NCBI GenBank assembly: GCA_965246855.1
Contig: CBDFFP010000009.1
Span: forward strand, 1-64,000
Source: UBA1952 sp965246855
GTDB taxonomy: Bacteria; Bacteroidota; Bacteroidia; Chitinophagales; Chitinophagaceae
Direction of reading: 5' to 3'
DNA: 64,000 bases
Both the position numbers and the translations under genes were made by a program. Below are positions 8,561 to 18,479 of the stretch, in pieces. The number at the start of each line of letters is the position of its first letter. Position 1 is the first letter of the stretch. The notes below the pieces were generated by a model that ran no database searches, was not told the origin of the DNA, and saw only the letters and a program-made list of their open reading frames with translations.

Positions 8561-9439
8561 TTAAAATGTTTTGAGATAGGCGTCCACATCCCGGCTGAAT
8601 TCCGGGTTGTTGACGGCTTTTTTGGCTTTCCCGAAAAGCTCCACAGCCTTCGCGCGGTCACCTCTTCCTTTGTAGGCTTCCGCCAGAAAGTAGAGGGCTT
8701 CCGTATTCTTCGGTTGCTTTTCCAACACGTGGCCGAAACGGTCAATCGCCTTGTCCCACTGTCCCGACTGGATGGCCAATCGGCCCAGCGAGAGCAGCGC
8801 CGGAACATTATCGGGGTCTTTCCGCACGATGCCGAGCAGCAGTTGCACGCCTTGCATCGTTTCGCCGGTGCCTTCAATGTAGGCCGTCGCCAGGTCAATC
8901 TGCGTGCTGTCTGCGGGAGCCAGCGACTGGGCTTTTTGAAAGAGCATTACGGCTTGTTGCGCGTTCCACATCCGTACTGAGGGCGAGTCTTTCGACGGGC
9001 CGGAGATGAGATTCAGAAAAAACCGGCCTGCAAAAGTGAGCTTTTCCGGCGACTTTTCCAACATAGATTCTAAAGCCAGATAATAGCCCGCTGCGCTTCC
9101 CTGCCGGTGGCTTGCCCACAGCTGCGCGAGGCGTGCAAAACCGGGAATCATTCTTACTGAATCGGCCCCGGATTTGGCTAGGCTGTCTTCTGTTTTCTGG
9201 ATTTGGAGCAGTCCGTGGGTGCCTACAGCTTCACGGGCAGTGCGCAGGATTTCAGCCGTTGTTGCCGCGGTTACTGTCGGTGCATTTCCGCCTTTCATCG
9301 GCCCACCCCCATTTCCTTGGTGTTGGCTGGAAGTCGTTCTGTTGCTACTTCCCGCAGGCGGAACGGTAGGCACGGTGAAGAACAGCAGCGCCACCAAAAG
9401 CGCCGCCGCGCCGATAGAAATAAAATGAACGGTACGCAC
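8561..9439 (-). CDS. TPR-repeat protein, membrane-anchored
   Basis: 292 residues. An N-terminal hydrophobic segment (about 5-27) is followed by a Ser/Gly/Thr-rich linker, so the protein is probably anchored in the inner membrane facing the periplasm. Residues about 170-290 hold TPR units, clearest at PALLSLGRLAIQSGQWDKAI and ALYFLAEAYKGRGDRAKAV. TPRs mediate protein contacts; the partner is unknown. It lies 64 bp after the HU gene in the same direction and is part of the conserved HU-TPR-rng cluster. A weak -7 box (TACCTTCG) precedes it. Confidence 0.8.
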   Translation of the reverse strand: MRTVHFISIGAAALLVALLFFTVPTVPPAGSSNRTTSSQHQGNGGGPMKGGNAPTVTAATTAEILRTAREAVGTHGLLQIQKTEDSLAKSGADSVRMIPGFARLAQLWASHRQGSAAGYYLALESMLEKSPEKLTFAGRFFLNLISGPSKDSPSVRMWNAQQAVMLFQKAQSLAPADSTQIDLATAYIEGTGETMQGVQLLLGIVRKDPDNVPALLSLGRLAIQSGQWDKAIDRFGHVLEKQPKNTEALYFLAEAYKGRGDRAKAVELFGKAKKAVNNPEFSRDVDAYLKTF

Positions 9440-9503
9440 GAAAAGGGGCGCGAAGGTAGGTCTGCCGTTGCGAAAGCCGGAAGGCGATTCTGAAAGCGTT
9501 TTT

Positions 9504-9827
9504 CTATTCCTCTGTCTCTTCGTCGTTGGGCACAGCCAATTGGTCTGGCCGGATGCTTTTCACGGCGCTTAAAAATTCCTTCGATGGCTTGAGAGCAGGA
9601 ACGAAATGTTCAGGAATCTCCACCAAGGTGTTTTTCCGGATGTTGCGCCCCAATTTGGCTGCGCGTTTTTTCAGCACAAAAGTCCCAAATCCACGTACAT
9701 AAACTGATTCGCCCATAAGCAGCGCATCTTTTGTTTCCTTAAAAAAAGTGTCCAGCGAAAGCATGATATCTACTCTGGAAACCCCGGTTTGCTCGGCAAT
9801 CTTGTCCACCAACTGCGTTTTTCTCAT
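9504..9827 (-). CDS. HU/IHF family DNA-binding protein
   Basis: Nucleoid protein that bends DNA as a dimer. I use the ATG at 9827 (MRKTQLVDKIAEQTGVSR), giving 107 residues; the frame is open 13 codons further, but HU-family proteins begin at this helix. Features seen: the N-terminal helices, VYVRGFGTFVLKKR, and the beta-arm region ARNIRKNT-like (GRNIRKNTLVEIPEH) ending VPALKPSKEF. An acidic tail (NDEETEE) follows. First gene of the HU-TPR-rng cluster. Confidence 0.92.
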   Translation of the reverse strand: MRKTQLVDKIAEQTGVSRVDIMLSLDTFFKETKDALLMGESVYVRGFGTFVLKKRAAKLGRNIRKNTLVEIPEHFVPALKPSKEFLSAVKSIRPDQLAVPNDEETEE

Positions 9828-10099
9828 GGGAGATTTATCGTTTTCGGAGGGATTGTGTGGGTACAAAAAAATTTATTTACATCCTTTTTATGGCCGGAAG
9901 AAGAGACACAAAACACCTCGCTTTTCTGTAGGGAAATTATGGTTGCTCAAAGATTGCCCACAGAAACGTATGGAACAACCACTTAGTTTATAGCATGTGA
10001 ATAAAACACACCCCCTGTATACGTTTGTTCATTGTCATGATATTGATTATCAACACTTCGCGTTTAAACACAAGCACTAATCATTTTTATAAAAATATT

Positions 10100-10597
10100 T
10101 TACAACGCCCTAATTTTTCCTAAAAGGCCTGTTGTAGAGTATCCTTCCACAAAAGGAAGGATAACGGTTTCCCCGCCCCGCTCCCGCACAAAGGACGCGC
10201 CCACTACATTTTCCGCCGTATAATCGCCTCCTTTGGCCAGCACGTCGGGCTGCACGGCTTCAATCAGTTGCAACGGTGTGTCTTCCTCAAAAACACACAC
10301 GGCATCCACCAACAATAAGGCCGCCAACGCCAGCGTGCGGTCCGCTTCGGTGTTCACGGGCCGCGTTTCGCCTTTCAGCCGCTTCACAGAGGCATCGCTG
10401 TTCAGCCCCACTACCAATACATTTCCCAGCGAAGCGGCGCGTGCCAGATAGTCTAAATGTCCGGTGTGCAACAGGTCAAAGCAGCCGTTGGTGAACACAA
10501 TTTTCTGCCCGCCTGCCCGCCAGATGGCGCATTTGCGCACGAGCGTTTCTGTTGTCAGGATTTTGGCGTTCAGCCAGTCGGTTTTGGAGTAGCTCAT
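10100..10597 (-). CDS. rfaE2: D-glycero-beta-D-manno-heptose 1-phosphate adenylyltransferase
   Basis: 165-residue nucleotidyltransferase that transfers AMP from ATP to heptose-1-phosphate, giving ADP-heptose for lipopolysaccharide core. Motifs: TNGCFDLLHTGHLDYL (the HxGH site), DVLAKGGDY, and VEGYSTTGLL near the end. Start at 10597 chosen because MSYSKTDW begins the family-length protein and overlaps the upstream gene stop by 4 bp. It is the stand-alone RfaE domain II; the kinase domain is not in this window. Confidence 0.9.
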   Translation of the reverse strand: MSYSKTDWLNAKILTTETLVRKCAIWRAGGQKIVFTNGCFDLLHTGHLDYLARAASLGNVLVVGLNSDASVKRLKGETRPVNTEADRTLALAALLLVDAVCVFEEDTPLQLIEAVQPDVLAKGGDYTAENVVGASFVRERGGETVILPFVEGYSTTGLLGKIRAL

Positions 10598-11589
10598 GGG
10601 GAAGAAAAACGGGCCGCTCGGCGGCGATTGTAAACGGGCAATATCAACAACGCAATGATGCCCAGCAGCATAATAACTACCGTCAGCATTCCCCACGTAA
10701 CCCAGCCAAAAGCCTGTGCTTCGGCCTCGCCGATGCCGTAGCCCGAAGTGAGAATGAGCGCCGTTAGCAGCGGATACAGCCCCAGCCCACCGGGCGACGC
10801 AATCATTGCCACCGAGCCGAAAACAAGCACCATTACCGCCGCGCCTACGCCGAGTGCCGCCGTGCCGGGAAGGGCATAAAAACCAATGAGAATCTGCACC
10901 ACATAGCTGCCCCAGATGAGGAACGTGTGAAACAGAAAAGCGCCTCTTGCGTCCAGCCTCCAGATAGCCGAAACGCCATGTGCCAATCCATGAATAAACC
11001 GGCTCACGCGGCTGCCGGGCCGGTAGCGATACATGGCGAAGAGTGTTCCCACCAATCCTATCAAAATACCGGCAGCAAAAAGAAGGGATTGTCCTTTGGG
11101 CAGGTGCGATCGCAGCGTGGCGCGCGTGGCTTCATCCATCACCGACGCCTGCCACGCCAGCCCGCCCAAAATCACAACCACCAGACAAACGGCGTCCCAT
11201 GCACGCTCGGCCACAATCGTTCCGATCATGCGGTCGGCAGGCACTTTTTCGTAGCGGGCCAGCACGGTGCATTTCGCAATTTCGCCGGCACGGGGCGGCA
11301 CCAGGTTCACCAAATAACCAATCATCACGCTCAACACCGTATTTGTCGTTCCGGGTCGGATATCTAACGGACGCAGGAGCAGTTGCCAGCGTTTGGCACG
11401 CGACCAGTCGGAAAGCAGCGTAGTCGCGATAAACGGCAGAAGCATACTCCAGCGCAGGTGTCGGATGGCTTCGGCCATCTGCGCTTTTTGCACGTCGCTC
11501 ATATGCCCAAACATGTACCAGATAACGCCCCCGCCAAGCAGAACGAATATCAGGAACTGAAGAAGGGTTTTGAGCCTTAAGGAGCGCAA
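10594..11589 (-). CDS. Lysylphosphatidylglycerol synthase transmembrane-region (UPF0104) protein
   Basis: 331-residue polytopic membrane protein of the LPG_synthase_TM family, with about eight hydrophobic segments. The signature NLVPPRAGEIAKC (about 94-106) and the glycine-rich IASPGGLGLYPLL near 265 match the family. These domains act as lipid flippase-like modules when fused to MprF; stand-alone versions occur widely in Bacteroidota with unproven substrates. Coupled to rfaE2 by a 4-bp overlap, which suggests an envelope function. Confidence 0.85.
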   Translation of the reverse strand: MRSLRLKTLLQFLIFVLLGGGVIWYMFGHMSDVQKAQMAEAIRHLRWSMLLPFIATTLLSDWSRAKRWQLLLRPLDIRPGTTNTVLSVMIGYLVNLVPPRAGEIAKCTVLARYEKVPADRMIGTIVAERAWDAVCLVVVILGGLAWQASVMDEATRATLRSHLPKGQSLLFAAGILIGLVGTLFAMYRYRPGSRVSRFIHGLAHGVSAIWRLDARGAFLFHTFLIWGSYVVQILIGFYALPGTAALGVGAAVMVLVFGSVAMIASPGGLGLYPLLTALILTSGYGIGEAEAQAFGWVTWGMLTVVIMLLGIIALLILPVYNRRRAARFSSP

Positions 11590-11635
11590 AAGCGGCTGTT
11601 TTTTGTAGGAGGAAAAGTAGGGAAACCGCGCGGCC

Positions 11636-11980
11636 TTAAAGGCGGTTCCCTTCTTTGGGAAACACCACAGACGGCTTCCAGTGGCGGGCTTCTTCGGGCG
11701 TCATTTGCGCATAGGCCATGATGATAAGCGTATCGCCCACTTGCACCAACCGCGCCGCCGCGCCGTTGAGGCATATCATGCCCGTGCCGCGCGTTCCACG
11801 AATCACGTAGGTCTCCAGGCGCGTTCCGGCTTCCACGTCCACCACCTGCACCTTTTCGTGCTCTATCAGCCCAGCGGCGTCCATCAAATCCTCGTCAATG
11901 GTAATAGAGCCTATGTAATGCAGGTTGGCTTCCGTTACCCGCACGCGGTGCAGCTTCGACTTGAGCACTTCTATCGTCAT
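11636..11980 (-). CDS. panD: Aspartate 1-decarboxylase precursor
   Basis: 114-residue PanD, which makes beta-alanine for pantothenate and coenzyme A. The proenzyme self-cleaves between G24 and S25 in HYIGSITID, leaving a pyruvoyl group on the new N-terminus. Other family features are RGTRGTGMICLNGAAA and GDTLIIMAYAQM. Length is normal. A -7 box (TACCTTTG) lies 8 bp upstream of the ATG. Confidence 0.95.
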   Translation of the reverse strand: MTIEVLKSKLHRVRVTEANLHYIGSITIDEDLMDAAGLIEHEKVQVVDVEAGTRLETYVIRGTRGTGMICLNGAAARLVQVGDTLIIMAYAQMTPEEARHWKPSVVFPKEGNRL

Positions 11981-11987
11981 GGCGGCG

Positions 11988-11995
11988 CAAAGGTA
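11988..11995 (-). promoter_or_regulatory. -7 promoter box for panD
   Basis: Reverse strand reads TACCTTTG, an exact fit to the Bacteroidetes -7 consensus TAnnTTTG, 8 bp before the panD start. No clear -33 TTG is seen at the usual spacing. Confidence 0.55.
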
Positions 11996-12064
11996 GGGGG
12001 AAGGCTTTGCGCGATCGCTCTAAGGCGCAGTTTCCTCCAGGAACAGAACCCGTCGCTTGTTACA

Positions 12065-12105
12065 GAAAAAAGCCCTACCCCGTTTGAATCGGGATAGGGC
12101 TTTTG
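12065..12105 (-). terminator. Intrinsic terminator of the T9SS adhesin gene
   Basis: Inverted repeat AAAAGCCCTA.CCCG / CGGG.TAGGGCTTTT with a 7-nt loop and A/T flanks. It starts 18 bp downstream of the stop at 12123 on the reverse strand. Confidence 0.85.
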
Positions 12106-12122
12106 GGTGCTGTCTTCTTCAC

Positions 12123-15100
12123 TTACTGTTTCACCAACCGGATGATGCCGGTGCGTCCTTCGGCATCTTTGTAACGAAGCAGATACACCCCCGATGCCAT
12201 ACCACTCAACTCAATCTCGGTTTGTGCATCGCGCATCTCTACTTCTTTTACCGCCGCGCCCGTCAGGGTCATCACCTGCACCGTTGCGCTTTGCGACACC
12301 GCGCCGTTGGTGCGTACCATCACTTTGTTATCTGCCGGGTTCGGGAAAGCCGAGAAAGAAAAGTATCCTTCCAGCACCGCATCCTGCCCGCCGGAGGTAA
12401 CGCCCAACGATTCTTTGTTGGCGGTTTGGCTCACCACTACGGCTGACGACAGCACCGCGCAGGAGCCATTGGTAACCATAACGGTATAGCTACCGGCCGT
12501 ATTAGCTACAATGTTCCTTCCCGTAACTCCGCTCAGAATCACACCATTGCGGTACCACTGGTAGCGAAGCCCCGTGCCCGCGTTGGCTTGCAGCGTTACA
12601 GTACCGCCCGCTCCGATGGTGGTAGAACCCAAAGCCGTAATCGTGGCCGCAGGCGTAGCCGATAAAGACAGGGCATATGCATTGCTGGTGCGGGCGCAGC
12701 CGTTGCCATTGGTGATCGTTACCGTGTAGGACCCACTGTTGGTCGCTGTCAATTGCGCTGTAGTCGCGGTCAAGGGCATGCCGTTCAGCATCCAGCCATA
12801 CGTGTTGCCAGCTACTGCGGGTACCGCATTCAACATTACGCCGCTGCCGGTGCAAAACGCGTTGGCGGGCGTGGAGGTGGTGATAGCTGCCGAAGGAAGC
12901 GCATTCACCGTTACAGCCCGAACTGTAGAAAGCGCCGTGCAGGTTCCAAGCGTTGCCTGCAGTTGATAATTACCCGAAGCCGTAGCGGTGCGGGTATTGC
13001 TTGTTCCCGAAGACACTCCGTTTACCAACCAGGTATTGGTCTGGCCCGTGGTGGAGTCTGCGGTGAACACCACCGAGCCGCCTGCACAAAACGTGGTTGG
13101 CCCGCTGGTCGTGATAGAAGTAACCGGGTTTGGATTGACCGTTACCGGTCTTACGGTAGAGGTGCGGCTACAGCCGATGCTGTCGGCAAGCGTGAGGGTG
13201 TAGTTGCCACTGGCCGTAGCTGCATAGGCCCGCGCCGTAGCACCTGTTATAACCACCCCGTTGTTGCTCCATTGGTAGGTAGGATACACGGCTGTCGTGT
13301 TGGGAGACAGCGTTACCGTGCCACCCGAACAAAACGTAGTAACACCACCTGCTGTCAGGCTAAAGACGGGTGGAAGGGCTTTGGTGGCAAGGGTGTAAGC
13401 AGCACTTGTACCCACACAACCATTGCCGTCCGTTACCCGCACCGTATAGCTACCGGCAGTAGTAGTTGTCTGTTGAGCGGTAGTAGAAGAAAGAACGGTT
13501 GTGCTCATCGTCCAGCGGTAAGCATTGCCACTGCCGGAAGGCGAAGCACTCAAAACAGCACTGCTACCTACACAGAATGGATTGAGCGGGGTGCTGATAG
13601 CGGGAACCGGATTTGCGTTTACCGTTACCGCACGGGCAACCGATGTTCTGCCACAGCCTGCGTTATCAGAAATGGCAACCGTATAGTTGCCGGAAGCCGT
13701 AGCGGCGTAGCTTGCCGACGTTGCCCCTGCAATCGCCACCCCATTATTGCTCCATTGATAGTTGGGGAAGGCAGCGGCGGTGCTGGCGGAGATGTTAGGC
13801 CCAAGCGTTACCGAGCCACCTGCGCAAAATGTGGTTGCTTTATTGGCCGTGATATTGAAAGCCGCCGGTGCCGTTTTGGTGGTGAGCGCAAAAGCAGGGC
13901 TTGTTCCTACGCAGCCATTGGCATCCGTTACCGCAACGGTATAGCTACCTGCAGCGGTGGCGTTGTGTTGGTCGGTGGTAGTTGAAAGAGTTGTTGTGCC
14001 GAGCTTCCATTGATAAGAATAGCCGGCGTTGCTGGATGTAGCCGTCAGCGGAACGGTTGTTCCAACACAAAACGGATTGGGGCCGCTGGTGCTGATACTC
14101 ACAGTCGGAAGCGGATACACCGTAATCCCTGTAGCAGCAGAAGTAGCCGTGCAGCCATTGGCATCGGTAAGGGTTACGGAATAACTACCGCTGCTTGAAA
14201 CCGTGATGAATGGTGTGGTTGCGCCAGTGCTCCACTGATGAGAAAGACCCTGCCCGTGCAAAGTATACAGCCTAACGCTGCCGCCGCTACAGAAGCTATT
14301 GAACCCAAACGTTGCAACGCTGGGATCCGGCAGCGCATTCACCGTTACCGCCGTAGCCGTCGAGGTAGCCGAGCAACCGTTGGCATTGGTAAGGGTTACA
14401 GAGTAATTACCGGAAGCGTTGGCAGTGATAGCTTGCGTAGTAGCGCCGGTGCTCCACTGGTAAGAACTGCCCGCGCTTGCGGTTAGAATTACGGAATCCC
14501 CTGCGCAGAAAGTGGTAGCGCCGCTGGCCGTGATCGTAGAACCGGCAACGGATTCACCGTTATCGCCGTAGCCGCAGAAGTCGCTGAGCAGCCAGTATTA
14601 TTATTGGTAACAGTTACGGAGTAATTGCCGCTTGCCGTAACAGTAATAGAGAAGCCTGATGCGCCATTGCTCCACTGGTAGTTGTTAGAAGGATCGTTGT
14701 CTGACATCAGGTTAACCGAATCACCTGAGCAAAACGTAGTCGGGCCAGCGGCAATAAAGTAGGCAACCGGCGGCGCATTCACCCCTACCGCCGTAGCCGC
14801 AGAAGTAGCCGAACAGCCACTGGCATTGGTAACCGTTACGGAGTAGCTGCCGGAAGTGTTGGCGGTGGTGGCCTGCGTGGTAGCGCCGTTACTCCACAGG
14901 TAAGAACTGCCCGCGCTGGAGATTAAGGTAACCGAGCCGCCCTGACAAATTGTAGTAGTGCCACTGAGGATGGTGGGGGTACTTGGCAGTGCGTTCACGG
15001 TTACGGTTGTAGCCGCAGAAGTAGCCACACAGCCGTGCTATCGGTAACAGTTACCGCATAATTGCCGCTGCTTGCAACCGTAACAGACTGCGTCATAACA

Positions 15101-16592
15101 GGCGGCGGTGTGATGTCATCGGGTCCTGCATCACCCAAAAGAAGATTTCGTTGTTGCTCCATTGATAGGAAGCACCTGCGCTGGCAGTTAGGGTAACCGA
15201 ATTGTCTGCACAGAAAGTTGTAACGCCGCTGGCGGTAATAGAGGCCGTGGCAGTGTTTACTGTCATCACAAGGGCGTTGGACGTTACCGTGCCATTCATC
15301 ACACAGCGGATCGTATCGCTGTTAGCGAGGGTACTGTCGCTGTAAGTTGCTGCTGTTTGGCCGGAAGGGCCGCGCCGTTCTTCGTCCACTGATACGTTGG
15401 GCTGGTTGCATTCGCGGGCGTGGCGGTAAAGGTTACCGATGCACCCGCGCAAACAGGATTGGCAGATGCCGCAATGCTCACACTGGCGCTGACAGGCAGA
15501 TTGTTGAATCCACCAGAGCCATGAAATAGTTCCGGGTACCGTTACCCGCCATAGAAGTAAACTCTCCCCCTGCATACACCGTACTGCCATTCACTACAAG
15601 GGCATTTACATAGCTATTTGCATTCGGAGCCCAGGAAGTGGCGTTGTTCGTGTTGGTGGTGGCACTAAGCGCCGCAATGCCGATTCTGCTTTGCCCGCCT
15701 ATGGAGGTAAAGCCCCCCCCTGCATACACCGTACTGCCACTGACCGCAAGGGAACGTACAGGGTAATCTGCATTGGGATTCCAGGAAGTAGCCGCGCCGC
15801 TGCTGGCATCAATGGCCGCAATATTGTTTCTGTTTTGCCCGCCTATGGAGGTAAACTGTCCCCCTGCATACACCGTACTGCCACTGACCGCAAGGGCAAC
15901 TACTTGGTCATTTGCATTGGGATTCCAGGAAGTAGCCGCGCCGCTGCTGGAATCAATGGGCTGCAAGGCCGCTTCTGTTTTGCCCGCCTATGACAGAAAA
16001 CTGTCCCCCTGCATACACCGTACTGCCACTGACCACAAGGGCATATACAGTGCTACTTGCACCTGGATTCCAGGAAGTAGCCGCGCCGCTGCTGGCATCC
16101 AGCGCCGCAAGGCGGTTTCTGCCTTGCCCGCCTATGTTCGTAAAGGCCCCGCCTGCATACACCCTATTGCCACTGACCGCAAGCGCATATACATAGGAAT
16201 TTGCATTGGGATTCCAGGAAGTAGCCGCGCCGCTGCTGGAATCAATGGCCGCAATCTTGTTTCTGTTTTGCCCGCCTATGACAGAAAACCGTCCCCCTAC
16301 ATACACCGTACTGCCACTGACCGCAAGCGCAATTACAAATGTCACCTGCACCCGGATTCCAGGCGGGTGAGCGTTCCGGTAGTGGCATCAATAGCCGCAA
16401 GGCGGGTTCTGCTTTGCCCGCCTACGGTCGTAAAATCCCCACCGATGTACACCGTATTTCCACTGCGCACAACCGCATTGACCGTTCCATTGGGCTTCGG
16501 CCAACTGTCCTGATAGCCCACGCTCGTCGCTGCGCATGGAGGTTCCATGCAACCAACAGGCTGCATAAAAAAAGGAGGAGATGCTTTCTCAT
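12123..16592 (-). pseudogene. Giant T9SS-sorted adhesin-like protein, frameshifted
   Basis: Reconstructed from 16592 (signal peptide MRKHLLLFLCSLLVAWNLHAQ) to 12123, about 1490 codons. Order: a short leader; five to six 48-residue propeller-like repeats (GSTVYAGGQF..IGGQNR...IAAIDASSGAATSW, 15640-16500); then about a dozen Ig/PKD-like repeats (TTFCAGGSVTL...YQWSNNGV...ASGNYTVT); and a C-terminal type A T9SS sorting domain (FPNPADNKV, SGVYLLRY, GIIRLVKQ). Export through the outer membrane by T9SS and surface anchoring are inferred from that domain. About seven frame changes lie between 16530 and 14545; the last 2.4 kb (739 codons from 14342) is intact. One shift is a single extra base in one 144-bp repeat near 15960. 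Decay, phase-type variation or consensus error all remain possible. Confidence 0.8.
15640..16360 (-). repeat. Tandem 144-bp coding repeats in the T9SS adhesin
   Basis: Five copies of a 144-bp (48-codon) unit. The shared mark CCACTGACC recurs at 15737, 15881, 16026, 16170 and 16314, i.e. spacings of 144, 145, 144 and 144. The one 145-bp spacing marks a single-base insertion that breaks the frame. Confidence 0.9.
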
Positions 16593-17194
16593 AAGGGGGA
16601 GTTTGGAAAAAAGGGGGTTTGGAAAAAAAGATGTCTTGGAATAGAAAAAGAAGAGCAGGCGCACCTGTCGCGCCTTTTTTGGGGCGAGACAGCGCACGAA
16701 GCACAGAGCAGAATCAAAAAAGGCTTTCTTCAGAAAGGCCTTTTTAGCCAAAAAAGCAGAAAAGGAGAAAAGAGATAAAAAGGAAACGAAGGCACGCCCG
16801 AACCAACCCGGCCCAACCCGCACAACGCCCTACTGCTCTGCAAAAAGAAGATTCCCTAAAACGAATCAAAGCAACAGCATGGATAATGGAGACTCTCTAA
16901 ACCAGCATACAATTTCAAAAGAGACAACTTCTCTGGGGTACGGCTTTATTAAAGAAATCACACCCTCTAAAACGGGGGCGAATGTAAAGGGCTTTTTGGG
17001 GAAAGTTGGAAAATATTTTTAAATCCTGACTCCCCGAAAATGAGAAGCAGAACGAATGCCTTAGCGTGTAAGGAGCGGAGCGCAAAAAAGCAATTCTTTT
17101 GATTCCTGCCCAACGCGCATTTTCGGCGGATACGCACGGCGCGTCCCTACCCTGAAAAACATCTTTGCTCCATCCCGTCCCAAAACCGCGCAAG
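16593..17194. other. Intergenic region without a gene
   Basis: About 600 bp upstream of the adhesin gene. I see purine-rich stretches, short imperfect palindromes (GAAAGGCCTTTTT near 16735) and a GC-rich dispersed-looking motif near 17110-17160, but no credible coding frame. Confidence 0.5.
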
Positions 17195-17463
17195 GGCTTC
17201 GCAAATTTGCGAAGCACCGTTTCGCCTTAAAATACCGTTTCGCAGTTCTGGTATACGCCGTTGTGACTATATAGAGGCCTTCGCAAATCTGCGGAGCGCC
17301 GTTTCACCTCTAAATACCGTTTCGCAAGTCTGGTATACGGCGTTTTAGCTATTGGTGGGCGTTTTACAAATCTGCGAAGCCCTTTTTAGCCTTAAAATAC
17401 CGTTTCGCAAATCTGGTATTCGCCGTTTTAGCTATTGGTGGGCGTTTTACAAATCTGCGACAT
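17195..17463 (+). repeat. 21-bp periodic degenerate repeat array R5
   Basis: About 13 units of 20-21 bp organised in an 82-83-bp higher-order repeat of four units (superunits begin near 17195, 17277, 17359 and 17442). Recurrent unit cores are CGTTTCGCAAATCTGGTAT, GCCGTTTTAGCTATTGGTG, CGTTTTACAAATCTGCGA and TTTTTAGCCTTAAAATAC. One unit in four is 20 rather than 21 bp, so no reading frame is kept, which argues against coding. It lies 155 bp upstream of the DUF6261-like gene and is the only recognisable structure in that gap. Confidence 0.85.
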
Positions 17464-17617
17464 GCCCGCGCACTTCTGAAACGGGCCTCCTCAAAAACGC
17501 GGGACGGCCACAAAGTCCAAAAAAACTTCTTCCCGGATTTGCAGTTTTAAAACATGGGCTTTATTTTTGGCTTCGCAAACAGATTCTTTCCCTTTTCATC
17601 CCCCAAAAACCAAACGT

Positions 17618-18370
17618 ATGAACCGCGTAGATTCCGTAAAAATGAGTGTGCTGCCTATGCTCATCTATCAGCAGGTGCTCAAAGACATTATTTCCCTTAT
17701 TGCCGCGCTGGGCATCCGCGACCCTGTTTTGGTGGCCGCAATGGCAGCCCTGGTGCAGGCCTATAACGATTTGGACGCGGCCATGAATCGCGCGCTCGGC
17801 TCCAACAACACGCGCCAACTATTACTGCTGGATGATCAGCGCGACAACGTGATTAACGGGCTGGAAATGGTGCTGCGCGGCTATGAGCTTTCTACCATTC
17901 CGGCCAAAGCGCAGGCGGCGCGCATCCTGCTGCGCTATCTGGAGGCTTATGGCGAACACATCGACCGGCAGCCGCAGATACAGGAAACCTCCTCTATCAA
18001 CAACCTGCTTCAGGATTTTGGAAAGGTAGATGCGGTGGCCGCCATTGCGCAAATTCCTGCATTGACCGCCGACTGGATAACGCCGCTTCAAACCGCCAAC
18101 ACCCAGTTTGAAGCGCTGTACAGCACACGCGCTGCCGACCTTCAGGTAGCCGATGTAGGCGCGGCCAAGCGCCTTCGCGGCGTAGCCCAGCAGCGTTTGG
18201 AAGACTACGTGAATAAGCTCAACTCCACCCTCACCCTTGCCGCCACACCTGACCCGGCGCAGGTGAAGGCCGTCAACATCATCAACACCGAGGTGGCAAC
18301 GGCGAAGACCAATGTGAAGAAAGGCAACAATCAGGGCGGCGCAGTAACGCCTCCGCCGCCAAATGCATAG
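17618..18370 (+). CDS. DUF6261-like helical protein
   Basis: 250 residues from the ATG at 17618 (MNRVDSVKMSVLPMLIYQQV); a TTG further upstream is less likely. Almost entirely alpha-helical, without signal peptide or membrane segment, so probably cytoplasmic. The central block RILLRYLEAYG.HIDRQPQ.QETSSINNLLQDF and the later helical pairs fit DUF6261, a Bacteroidota family of unknown function. The tail is Gly/Pro-rich (TPPPPNA). Array R5 lies upstream and a terminator follows. Genes at 24670 (reverse) and 56462 have the same array-then-gene arrangement. Confidence 0.7.
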   Translation: MNRVDSVKMSVLPMLIYQQVLKDIISLIAALGIRDPVLVAAMAALVQAYNDLDAAMNRALGSNNTRQLLLLDDQRDNVINGLEMVLRGYELSTIPAKAQAARILLRYLEAYGEHIDRQPQIQETSSINNLLQDFGKVDAVAAIAQIPALTADWITPLQTANTQFEALYSTRAADLQVADVGAAKRLRGVAQQRLEDYVNKLNSTLTLAATPDPAQVKAVNIINTEVATAKTNVKKGNNQGGAVTPPPPNA

Positions 18371-18394
18371 AAAAAGGCAGGCCGCAGATAGAAT

Positions 18395-18437
18395 AAGAAA
18401 AGCCCCCGACGAGAAATCGTCAGGGGCTTTTCTTAAT
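18395..18437 (+). terminator. Intrinsic terminator after the DUF6261-like gene
   Basis: AAGAAAAGCCCC...GACG / CGTC.GGGGCTTTTCTT, 25 bp after the stop at 18370. The symmetric A/T flanks could also serve the convergent lipoprotein gene ending at 18480. Confidence 0.85.
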
Positions 18438-18479
18438 CCGGCATCTTGCTACTTGATACTTGTAGCTTGATACTTTTTC

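Noticed and set aside
12753..13985. 410-codon plus-strand open frame opposite the T9SS adhesin
   Set aside because: Low-complexity Arg/Cys-rich translation; a shadow of the Ig-like repeats on the other strand.
16915..17217. 100-codon reverse open frame
   Set aside because: No signal, no domain, and it overlaps the start of array R5 and repeat-like sequence.
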